This document shows, piece by piece, positions 5,555 to 11,115 of a stretch of DNA of 11,115 nucleotides. The stretch covers positions 1 through 11,115 of the forward strand of contig JBIIPQ010000114.1 of NCBI GenBank assembly GCA_044342535.1, given 5' to 3'. Within the stretch, counting starts at the first letter, position 1, and each line of letters begins with the position of its first letter. The notes under the pieces are model-generated. The model was not told where the DNA came from. It did no database searches and saw only the letters and a list, made by a program, of their open reading frames with translations. This DNA comes from UBA4615 sp044342535 (GTDB taxonomy: Bacteria > Pseudomonadota > Gammaproteobacteria > Burkholderiales > Burkholderiaceae_E). The position numbers and the translations under genes were made by a program.

Positions 5555-6067
5555 GTGCCATTCACCCCGTTCCACATGGGGCCCGGCCTGCTGGTGAAGG
5601 CGCTTCTCCAGGGAAGCTTCTCGCTCATGGTGTTCGGGTGGGCTCAGATCATCATGGATCTCCAACCTCTGGTCGTTCTGCTCACCGGCGAGGGGCACCT
5701 GCATGGCTTCACGCATACCTACATCGGCGCGACCCTCATCGGCATCGGATCTGGACTGACCGGCAAGTACGCTACGGAGTTCGGTCTGCGCTTCATCGGT
5801 CAGGTACACCATCTGCCGATCAGCTGGCCCGTCGCAATGACGAGTGCCTTCATCGGTTCGTTCAGTCACGTGCTGCTCGACAGCATCATGCACGGCGATG
5901 TCGAGCCGTTTGCGCCGGTCGCGCTCGACAATCCGTTCCTCGGCGTCATCTCCGTCAGTGCGCTGCACAAGCTCTGTCTCTACAGCGGGCTCCTGGGGAC
6001 CTGCCTGTATTTCGTCGTGGCGTATTGGCTGAGCAGGCGCACGCCATCATCCGAACGGGATGTGTGA
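5555..6067 (+). CDS. Membrane-bound metal-dependent hydrolase (DUF457/DUF4184-like)
   Basis: A 170-residue inner-membrane protein with four or five hydrophobic segments. Polar residues typical of the YdjM/DUF457-like putative hydrolases are present: H7 in TPFHMGPG, D35 in AQIIMDLQPL, H48/H50/H54 in GHLHGFTHTYIG, and H105, D109 and H113 in FSHVLLDSIMHGD. These probably bind metal at the membrane face; the natural substrate of the family is unknown, with phospholipid or isoprenoid phosphate hydrolysis only suggested. GTG 5555 is chosen because GAGGA (5544-5548) lies 6 bases upstream and the protein then begins with the conserved MPFTPFH. The C-terminus is short and charged. It is followed after 35 bases by the GFA gene, with which it may be co-transcribed. 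Confidence 0.82.
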   Translation: MPFTPFHMGPGLLVKALLQGSFSLMVFGWAQIIMDLQPLVVLLTGEGHLHGFTHTYIGATLIGIGSGLTGKYATEFGLRFIGQVHHLPISWPVAMTSAFIGSFSHVLLDSIMHGDVEPFAPVALDNPFLGVISVSALHKLCLYSGLLGTCLYFVVAYWLSRRTPSSERDV

Positions 6068-6102
6068 ACGACAACTCCGTTCCCCCACCACACCCCACCC
6101 CC

Positions 6103-6498
6103 ATGAACCCCAAGCTCTACGAAGGCGGCTGCCTCTGTGGCGCCATCCGCTTCCGCGCGACCGGCGCACCCGGCAAGCCCCACACCTGCTCCTGCGCCAC
6201 GTGCCGCCGACACTCCGGCGCCCTGACGCTCGCCTGGGTCGAGTTCCCGAGCGATGCGGTCGAGTGGACGGGCCCCGGCGGGCGGCCTTCGGTCTGGCGG
6301 TCGTCACCGTATTCGAGCCGCGCGTTCTGCAGCGTCTGCGGCAGCACCCTCGGCGCCATCGACGATGCGCCTACGGTCGCCCTCGCCACGGGGATCTTCG
6401 ACAAGCCGCACCTGGAGGACTTGGCACCTACGGCCCATTCGTACGTGTCGCGCAGGCCGAGGTGGTGGCATGTGCAGTCCGACCACGAGCCGGGCTGA
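6103..6498 (+). CDS. GFA family protein (CENP-V/GFA domain)
   Basis: A 131-residue zinc protein of the glutathione-dependent formaldehyde-activating enzyme (Gfa/CENP-V) family. All seven family cysteines are visible: C10 and C12 (GGCLCGAIRF), C29, C31 and C34 (CSCATCRRHSG), and C76 and C79 (RAFCSVCGS). The C-terminal part has the usual ATGIFDKPH and HSYVSRRPRWW segments. Relatives are thought to bind glutathione adducts, but most members have no proven reaction, so a role in formaldehyde or electrophile handling is only likely. ATG 6103 gives the family-typical start EGGCLCG; it is preceded by a C/A-rich run with no ribosome binding site, which is unusual here and suggests translational coupling or unusual initiation. 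Confidence 0.93.
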   Translation: MNPKLYEGGCLCGAIRFRATGAPGKPHTCSCATCRRHSGALTLAWVEFPSDAVEWTGPGGRPSVWRSSPYSSRAFCSVCGSTLGAIDDAPTVALATGIFDKPHLEDLAPTAHSYVSRRPRWWHVQSDHEPG

Positions 6499-6564
6499 CC
6501 GGCCGGCCGTCCTTCGCGGCACCGCGCAAGCCCCACGGTGCGCCTTCCGATTCCGAGGTGCGAG

Positions 6565-7323
6565 TTGCCCGAGCCGACACCGATGTATGCCCCGACCGTC
6601 GACGGCTTCTCGATCCGTGGATCGGCCGTGCGCTACACCGAATCGCCGCCCACCGACGACCTGTCCGAAGTGGTTCACTGCTTCTGGGAGCTGCGGACGC
6701 TCGCCACGCTGCCGGATGACTTCCACTATCACGCGCTACCCGACGCGTGCGTGAACCTCCTGTTCAACCTCGTCGACCCCGAGATCGCCGGAGTCACTGC
6801 GCTCCATACGCAAGCGACGACGCTCAACCTCGGCAGGTCGTTCCACTACGCCGGGGTCCAGTTCTATCCAGGCGCCTGGCAGGGAGACCGCACCGAGATC
6901 CTGGACAGGTATGTCGGAACGCCGTACGTGGGCGGGCTGCCGCTGGTGCAGACGTGTCGGCGGCTCGTGGGTCTCGAGTTCCTGGACATGACGACTGTGC
7001 TGGCCGAGCTGGTGCGCTGGTGCATGTCCCATGGTCATGCCCGAGCGAATGTGATCACCGCGCGAATCCTGTCGAATCTCGATGCCATCCGGTCTGTCGC
7101 CGACATGGCGGCGCTGGTGGGGCTGTCCACCCGGCAGTTGCAGCGCACGTTGCAGCGACTCACGGGCTTCGCGCCGCATGACCTGCTCAAGGTGCTCCGA
7201 GTGCAGCAGTCGTTCCGGAAGCACTACCTCGATCTCTACGCCGACCAGGCCCACTTCACCCATGCATTCCGGCACGCCACCGGCTACACGCCAGAGCAAT
7301 ACCGGAAGCGCTTCCGTGTCTGA
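6565..7323 (+). CDS. AraC family transcriptional regulator (DUF6597-like N-terminus)
   Basis: A DNA-binding regulator of about 250 residues. The N-terminal half (FSIRGSAVRYTESPPTDDLS, then VVHCFWELR, HALPDACVNLLFNL, and FHYAGVQFYPGAW) corresponds to the DUF6597 sensor domain found in many AraC proteins. The C-terminal ~95 residues hold the two helix-turn-helix motifs: SVADMAALVGLSTRQLQRTL, and YADQAHFTHAFRHATGYTPEQYRKRF, which matches the AraC signature. Start choice is uncertain: TTG 6565 has GAGG (6555-6558) 6 bases upstream; ATG 6583 (MYAPTV) and GTG 6538 are in frame but have weaker sites. The ligand is unknown. It sits 66 bases after the GFA gene and 67 before the VOC gene, which it may control. 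Confidence 0.93.
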   Translation: MPEPTPMYAPTVDGFSIRGSAVRYTESPPTDDLSEVVHCFWELRTLATLPDDFHYHALPDACVNLLFNLVDPEIAGVTALHTQATTLNLGRSFHYAGVQFYPGAWQGDRTEILDRYVGTPYVGGLPLVQTCRRLVGLEFLDMTTVLAELVRWCMSHGHARANVITARILSNLDAIRSVADMAALVGLSTRQLQRTLQRLTGFAPHDLLKVLRVQQSFRKHYLDLYADQAHFTHAFRHATGYTPEQYRKRFRV

Positions 7324-7390
7324 TCCATACAAGACGGCCCCGTTCCAGGCCGCTAACGTCACGGCTCTGCTTTCAAAAACGGAGCTTGCG

Positions 7391-7771
7391 ATGGAAAAGA
7401 CGAACGCAATCGGCTGGTTCGATTTGCACGTGCACGACATGGCCCGCGCTGCGGACTTCTACGAGGCGGTACTGGCGTGCCGACTGGAGTCGATCGAGGA
7501 TCCGACCGGTGAGACCCTCATGCGGGGCTTTCCGGCGAACATGAGCGCCTACGGCGCCGCGGGCGCACTCGTGAAGTCTCCTCAGAGTCGTCCGGGGCCG
7601 GGCGGCACCATGGTCTACTTCAGCGTGGCCGACTGCGCCGTGGAGCAGGCGCGCGTCGTGGCGGCCGGCGGCACGGTCATGCGGCCCAAGTTCTCGATCG
7701 GCCAGTTCGGTTGGGTCGCGCTGTGCAGGGATACCGAGGGCAACGTCTTCGGACTGAACTCGATGCAGTAG
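7391..7771 (+). CDS. VOC family protein (glyoxalase/bleomycin resistance-like)
   Basis: A 126-residue vicinal-oxygen-chelate protein with one pair of beta-alpha-beta-beta-beta modules. The first begins IGWFDLHVHDMARAADFYEAVL with potential metal ligands H13/H15; the second is TMVYFSVADCAVEQARVVAAGGTV, ending in VALCRDTEGNVFGLNSM, where the Glu of TEGN is the usual second-module ligand. Members range from glyoxalases to antibiotic-binding proteins and dioxygenases; this one resembles the short cytosolic group annotated as glyoxalase-like, and its substrate cannot be told. ATG 7391 has GGAG (7381-7384) 6 bases upstream. Its proximity to GFA and AraC genes is compatible with an electrophile-detoxification neighbourhood. 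Confidence 0.92.
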   Translation: MEKTNAIGWFDLHVHDMARAADFYEAVLACRLESIEDPTGETLMRGFPANMSAYGAAGALVKSPQSRPGPGGTMVYFSVADCAVEQARVVAAGGTVMRPKFSIGQFGWVALCRDTEGNVFGLNSMQ

Positions 7772-8003
7772 GTGCAGCGCCACGGGCGAGGCCCGACCAC
7801 TCGCTCGACCGGACGCGCCGCAGTTGCCCGCCGATTGGCGCGGCCGTCAAGCCTCTGACGTCGTCGCGGGTCTCGCATCGTCGAGCGACGACGGCATGGC
7901 GGAGCCGAGCAATGGTTGACTGCCATGCCCGAACCGGCCCAGCCGGCCCGCATGCCGGGAGTCCGAGTCATGGCCGCCCTGATCCGATCGTCGCTGGCCT
8001 GCG
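7772..8003. other. Convergent intergenic region with hairpins
   Basis: This region lies between the ends of the VOC gene and the oppositely oriented MBL gene. CGTCGTCGC (7859-7867) pairs with GCGACGACG (7885-7893), and GGCATGG (7893-7899) with CCATGCC (7923-7929), so it can form adjacent hairpins suited to a two-way terminator, though without T tracts. The 14-mer at 7802-7815 repeats one at 4492-4505. No gene supported. Confidence 0.4.
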
Positions 8004-8921
8004 TTACGCGTTAAGCAACTCCCCACTCTCAACCCGCGCCGCACCCGCCTTCAGCAGCCCCGCAATCGCCCACTCGGTCAGCGCATCCGCCTCCATCCCG
8101 ATGTACCGCGCATTCGCATTCGTCGTCAGCGGAATCGACGACAGCAGCGCCCCCACGCCCTCGAGCGGCACGCGCTCGTGCTCGAGCAGCAGGAACTTGA
8201 GCAGCACCTTCACCGCCTGCAGCGCGTTGCGCTGCGGGTCGGCCGACAGGTACTCGAGCCGCTCGCGCGCGGTGCGCAGCGCGCCGCGCACGTCGGTGAA
8301 CATCGGGCCGTGGCCGGGGATCACGACGGCGACGTCGAGGCCCTCGATGCGCTCGAGGATGGCGCGCTGCTCGGTGAAGCCGGACTCGCCCTCGAGCTCG
8401 GGGAAGATCACGCCGAAGCCGTTGCCCCACAGCGCGTCGGCGGAGATCAGCACGCGCTCGGCGGCGCAGTGGAGGATCAGCGCCTGGGGGTCGTGGCCGG
8501 GGGCGGCGATGGACTGCCAGGACAGGCCGCCCAGCTCGATCGTCTGGCCGTCGTCGAGTGCGCCGTCGCAGACGAAGCGCGCGCAGCGCTGGCCGGTGGC
8601 GGCGAAGGTGAGGGCGTCCTCGTCCCAGGCGCGGACCGCGTCGACGCTCGCTGCGGGCACGAGGGTGCGCACGCCGTAGTACGCCTGCAGGATGGCGTTG
8701 CCGCCGCAGTGGTCGCTGTGCAGATGGGTGTTGAGCAACAGGTCGAGCGGGCGCTCGCCGAGCGCGCGGCGCACGACGGCGAGGGTGAGGTCCTGGTGCT
8801 TGACGTAGCCGGTGTCGACGAGTGCGGTGCGCGTGCCGTCGTCGAACAGGATGCCGTTGGCGGACAGCCAGTCGCGCTCGATGAAGCGCATCGAGGCGGG
8901 CAGGCGCGGTGCGGTGCTCAC
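8004..8921 (-). CDS. MBL fold metallo-hydrolase
   Basis: A 305-residue metallo-beta-lactamase-fold hydrolase. The metal site is complete: HLHSDH (H66, H68, D70, H71), H143 in APGHDP, D162 in ISADALW and H204 in IPGHGP. The N-terminus (FDDGTRTALVDTGYVKHQDL) forms the usual first sheet, and the ~100-residue C-terminal helical extension (LEYLSADPQRNALQAVKVLL onward) is seen in the subgroup that includes lactonases and thioesterase-like enzymes; the substrate is unknown. GTG 8921 is chosen because GAGGAG lies 5 bases upstream, within the end of the previous gene, and its GTGA overlaps that gene's stop. ATG at 8891 is an alternative. Last gene of a four-gene minus-strand operon. Confidence 0.93.
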   Translation of the reverse strand: MSTAPRLPASMRFIERDWLSANGILFDDGTRTALVDTGYVKHQDLTLAVVRRALGERPLDLLLNTHLHSDHCGGNAILQAYYGVRTLVPAASVDAVRAWDEDALTFAATGQRCARFVCDGALDDGQTIELGGLSWQSIAAPGHDPQALILHCAAERVLISADALWGNGFGVIFPELEGESGFTEQRAILERIEGLDVAVVIPGHGPMFTDVRGALRTARERLEYLSADPQRNALQAVKVLLKFLLLEHERVPLEGVGALLSSIPLTTNANARYIGMEADALTEWAIAGLLKAGAARVESGELLNA

Positions 8922-9379
8922 CGCAGCTCCTCGAGCGGTGCGGTCAGCAGGCGCACCACCTCGCGGAAGGCGGCGTCGAGCTGCGCGTCGCCGCTGTAGA
9001 AGACGCGGGCGCGGCCCAGGCCGGTCGAGACGATCAGGCGCGGCGACATCGGCATCGGCACGTAGCGGATCCGCTGCACCTCGGCCCAGGTGGTCTCGCG
9101 GCCCAGCCAGCCGCCCTGCCGGATGCCGGTTGCGTCGATGACGGTGCGCCCGGCGAGGATCGAGGGCATGGGCCATAGCAGCGCGATCACGATGATCGCG
9201 GAGGCGCCGATGCGCGGCCAGTCGATCGGGGTGCCCAGGTCGCTGACCAGGCCCACGCCCCCCCAGACGAAGAGGCCGGCGACCAGCGCCACCGCGAGGA
9301 GGCGGGTCACCGGACGGTAGGCGGGACCGGAGACCGGGGTCGCGAAGGTCCGCGCGAGCGCCTCGTGACGCGGGTTCAA
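8918..9379 (-). CDS. Two-span membrane protein with PH-like domain
   Basis: A 153-residue protein with two membrane spans (LLAVALVAGLFVWGGVGLV at ~25-43 and IGASAIIVIALLWPM at ~54-68) followed by a cytoplasmic beta-rich domain of ~75 residues: TVIDATGIRQGGWLGRETTW, AEVQRIRYVP, RLIVSTGLGRARVFYSGD and a closing helix FREVVRLLTAPLEEL. This order (two spans, then a module with a TGIRxGG turn) resembles bacterial PH-like (bPH) membrane proteins; no function is known. TTG 9379 overlaps the upstream stop as TTGA, indicating translational coupling. The stop overlaps the MBL start by 4 bases. There is no strong ribosome binding site (GGGTG at 5 bases). Confidence 0.8.
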   Translation of the reverse strand: MNPRHEALARTFATPVSGPAYRPVTRLLAVALVAGLFVWGGVGLVSDLGTPIDWPRIGASAIIVIALLWPMPSILAGRTVIDATGIRQGGWLGRETTWAEVQRIRYVPMPMSPRLIVSTGLGRARVFYSGDAQLDAAFREVVRLLTAPLEELR

Positions 9380-10011
9380 CGCGGCACCCGCGTCACGCCA
9401 TCGGGCAGCGCGCCCGCGCGCGTCATCAGCGGCGAGGCGAAGATCGGGTCGCCGCCCAGGTACGCGATGGCCGCGTCGGTCATGTCGAAGCCCCAGAAGT
9501 GCTGGTCGTCGACGGCCAGGGTCGGCACGCCGAACAGGCCCTCGGCGATCGCGCGCTCGGTATTCCGGCGCAGCGTGTCCTTGACCTCGGGCCGCGCGGT
9601 GGCTTCGGCGGGGTCGTCGACGCCGAGACGCCGGCACAGCTGGCCCCAAGGCGCGGCGTCGGTGGGCAGGTGGCCGTCGACCCAGACGTGGCGGAACAGC
9701 GCCTGCACGGCCTCGGGCGTGTTGCCCAGCGCGATCGACAGCCGCAGCATCGGGAGCGGGTTGAACGGGTGGGCGGCGGGCAGCGCGAGCGGGATGCCGT
9801 GCCGGTGGGCGAGCCAGACCACCTGGCGGAAGGTGTGGACCTTCTTCGGTGCGATCTCGGCAGGGCCCTTGTGTTCGTGGTGCTGCAGCAGGCCGGCGAA
9901 GAGGATGGGCACGGGCTCGATGCGGGCGTGGGGCGCGATCCGGTCGAGCACCGCGCTCTGCAGGTACGCGTACGGCGAGATGAAATCGAAGTACCAGCGG
10001 ACGGTCTTCAT
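9376..10011 (-). CDS. 2-hydroxychromene-2-carboxylate isomerase family protein (DsbA fold)
   Basis: A 211-residue member of the HCCA isomerase/kappa-class glutathione transferase family. Its start MKTVRWYFDFISPYAYLQSA contains the glutathione-contacting Ser in FISPYAYL, which replaces the CxxC of DsbA. It continues with FAGLLQHHEHKGPAEIAPKK, HPFNPLPMLRLSIAL, the helical insertion, and the C-terminal thioredoxin half GLFGVPTLAVDDQHFWGFD with the cis-proline in GVPT. Family members isomerise hydroxychromene carboxylates in naphthalene breakdown or bind glutathione conjugates. No aromatic-degradation genes are near, so the role here is probably general glutathione chemistry. ATG 10011 is 13 bases after the DUF1289 stop; in-frame sequence upstream belongs to another frame of that gene. 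Confidence 0.93.
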   Translation of the reverse strand: MKTVRWYFDFISPYAYLQSAVLDRIAPHARIEPVPILFAGLLQHHEHKGPAEIAPKKVHTFRQVVWLAHRHGIPLALPAAHPFNPLPMLRLSIALGNTPEAVQALFRHVWVDGHLPTDAAPWGQLCRRLGVDDPAEATARPEVKDTLRRNTERAIAEGLFGVPTLAVDDQHFWGFDMTDAAIAYLGGDPIFASPLMTRAGALPDGVTRVPR

Positions 10012-10024
10012 CGCATCGACCGGC

Positions 10025-10255
10025 TCAGCGCGCGCCGGCCTCGCGCCGCTCGACGATGCGGGCCCAGACCTCGAGACGCGCGGCATCGGCCATCGAGCCC
10101 CAGTCGCCGATCTCGTCGAGGGTGCGCTGGCAGCCGGTGCACAGGCCACTCTTGGCATCGATGCGGCAGATCGACACGCAGGGCGAGCGCACGGGGCGCG
10201 TGGTGTCGCCGGGGGCGGGCGGCTCGGCGCGGACGGGACGGGAGGCGGCTTTCAT
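10025..10255 (-). CDS. DUF1289 domain-containing protein
   Basis: A 76-residue protein with a DUF1289 (YdhL-like) motif: SPCVSICRIDAKSGLCTGCQRT supplies four cysteines (C26, C30, C39, C42), followed by EIGDWGSMADAARLEVWARI with the conserved W. The four cysteines are thought to bind a metal or iron-sulfur cluster; the function of the family is unknown. The N-terminal 20 residues are Pro/Ala-rich and unstructured. It is the first gene of the minus-strand operon, starting at ATG 10255 with no clear ribosome binding site. TACACT (10269-10264) could be a -10 element just upstream but lacks a good -35 box. Confidence 0.92.
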   Translation of the reverse strand: MKAASRPVRAEPPAPGDTTRPVRSPCVSICRIDAKSGLCTGCQRTLDEIGDWGSMADAARLEVWARIVERREAGAR

Positions 10256-10381
10256 CGCGGCGCAGTGTACAAGACCGGTCCGGGGCGGCCGCAGGCGGCC
10301 CGGGGCCGCGTGAGGCTACCGGGCGGGGCGGTGCCTCGGCCGAGGTTCCGCTCGCGCGTGGGGCGTGTCAGGATCATGACC
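10256..10381. promoter_or_regulatory. Divergent promoter region
   Basis: These 126 bases separate divergent starts and must carry the promoters of the DUF1289 operon and of the lipoprotein gene. The sequence is very GC-rich with GGCCGC/GCGGCC-type inverted repeats around 10285-10310. No convincing -35/-10 pair is seen on either strand. Confidence 0.4.
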
Positions 10382-11115
10382 ATGCACCGCGACCCCTCGC
10401 CCGTGAACGGCGCCGGCCCAACGCCCCGTGCGGCGTCCGGTCCGCGCCGCAGGGTGCTGATGGGCGCGGGGCTCGTGCTCGCGGGCTGCGCGGGCGGGCG
10501 CACGGGGCCGGCGTCACCGGTGCCGGCTTCTGCATCGACCCCGCCCCGTCCCCGTGCCCCCGACCCCGCCGCCCTCCGCGAACTCGCCCCCACCGGCCGC
10601 CTGCGCGCGGCCATCGCGGTGGGTCCGAGCGGCAGCACCTTCCGTGGGACGCTCGATGCGCCGGGCGGGCGGCCCAAGGGCGTGCCCGCCGACCTCGCGG
10701 TCGCGTTCGGTGCGCGCATCGGCCTGCCGGTCGAGCTCGTGCCCTACGGCAACTATCCGGACCTGCTGGACGCCGGCGCACGCGGCGACTGGGACGTGAC
10801 CTTCCTGCCCTACGACGACGCCCGCACCCGAGTGATCGACTACGGTCCGTCCTACTACGACCAGTCGTACACCTACCTCGTGCGCGCCGGCGTGCCGATC
10901 GCCCGCGTCGCCGACCTCGACCGCGCCGGCATCCGCCTCGCGGTGGCCGACGGCTCGGTGACCGCACGCAACCGCGAGGGCGTGATCAAGGCCGCGACGA
11001 TCGTGCGCTTCCGGACCCTCGACCAGATCCGCGAGCAGTTGCGCACCGGCACGGTGGATGCAGCCGGCGCGGGCCGCGAGACGCTGCTGGGGCTGGCCGC
11101 GCAGGTGCCGGGCTC
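10382..11115 (+). CDS. Solute-binding lipoprotein (SBP_bac_3-like), 3' end outside window
   Basis: An open frame of at least 244 codons running off the right edge. ATG 10382 has AGGA (10370-10373) 8 bases upstream; ATG 10376 is in frame but too close to it. The N-terminus carries PRRRVLMGAGLVLAGC with lipobox LAG|C36, preceded by an unusually long 21-residue lead with a run of arginines that resembles a Tat signal, so the lipoprotein may be exported folded. After a Pro/Ala/Thr linker (to ~65), the periplasmic binding-protein family 3 domain begins at LAPTGRLRAAIAV and continues GVPADLAVAFGARIGLPVEL, DLLDAGARGDWDVTFLPYDD, VIDYGPSYYDQSYTYLV and VADLDRAGIRLAVADGS. This family binds amino acids or other small solutes for ABC transport, or serves as a sensor domain. 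The ligand cannot be told. Confidence 0.9.
   Translation, partial: MHRDPSPVNGAGPTPRAASGPRRRVLMGAGLVLAGCAGGRTGPASPVPASASTPPRPRAPDPAALRELAPTGRLRAAIAVGPSGSTFRGTLDAPGGRPKGVPADLAVAFGARIGLPVELVPYGNYPDLLDAGARGDWDVTFLPYDDARTRVIDYGPSYYDQSYTYLVRAGVPIARVADLDRAGIRLAVADGSVTARNREGVIKAATIVRFRTLDQIREQLRTGTVDAAGAGRETLLGLAAQVPG

Noticed and set aside
5452..6102. Upstream extension of the GFA reading frame
   Set aside because: It overlaps the well-supported membrane hydrolase gene in another frame, and GFA homologues begin near the EGGCLCG motif, matching ATG 6103.
8178..8999. Plus-strand open frame (273 codons) opposite the MBL gene
   Set aside because: Low-complexity Ala/Gly/Glu/Val product caused by GC-rich codons of the opposite strand; the MBL gene has a complete metal-binding motif set.
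1..11115. CRISPR array, tRNA or rRNA genes, insertion sequence
   Set aside because: No regularly spaced repeats, no cloverleaf-type sequence and no transposase-like protein or terminal inverted repeats were seen.

Overview
The window looks like an accessory, partly integron-derived stretch of a GC-rich proteobacterial chromosome, joined at about position 8000 to an ordinary and even more GC-rich block. The right-hand gene order (DUF1289, 2-hydroxychromene-2-carboxylate isomerase-like, small membrane protein, MBL hydrolase, all on the minus strand) and the codon use suggest a gamma- or betaproteobacterium, perhaps Xanthomonadales. That assignment is an inference from family knowledge and is not proven here.

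Left part (1-3918): remains of an integron gene-cassette array read on the plus strand. A well-formed attC site (284-412) has the core pair ACCTAAC / GTTAGGC and long near-complementary arms with one unpaired base. It follows a small hypothetical ORF. A second palindromic attC-like site (994-1121) closes a two-gene cassette encoding a DUF6883 protein and a DUF4926 protein, which I consider the best candidate here for an undescribed two-component (toxin-antitoxin-like) module. It is followed by the first ~18 residues of a P-loop NTPase, cut off after the Walker A motif. A minus-strand lipoprotein gene (DUF11-like N-terminal region) then interrupts the plus-strand layout. Next come a small secreted protein ending at a third, weaker attC-like site (3593-3729) and a 60-residue single-span membrane protein whose ribosome binding site lies in that attC core. 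No integrase gene or attI is visible. By orientation they would lie to the left of the window.

Middle part (3919-8003): a run of mostly independent plus-strand accessory genes, each with its own ribosome binding site: a small secreted protein, a broken HIT-family gene, a structured palindromic region, a bacterial PH-domain protein (bPH_1/DUF1696 type), a DUF457-like membrane metal-dependent hydrolase, a GFA-family zinc protein, an AraC-family regulator with a DUF6597-like N-terminus, and a VOC/glyoxalase-like protein. GFA, AraC and VOC are close together and may form a small detoxification-type neighbourhood.

Right part (8004-11115): a tightly packed minus-strand operon (DUF1289, DsbA-fold isomerase, membrane protein, MBL-fold hydrolase) with two 4-base stop/start overlaps. 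It is divergent from a plus-strand lipoprotein of the solute-binding (SBP_bac_3-like) family that runs off the window.
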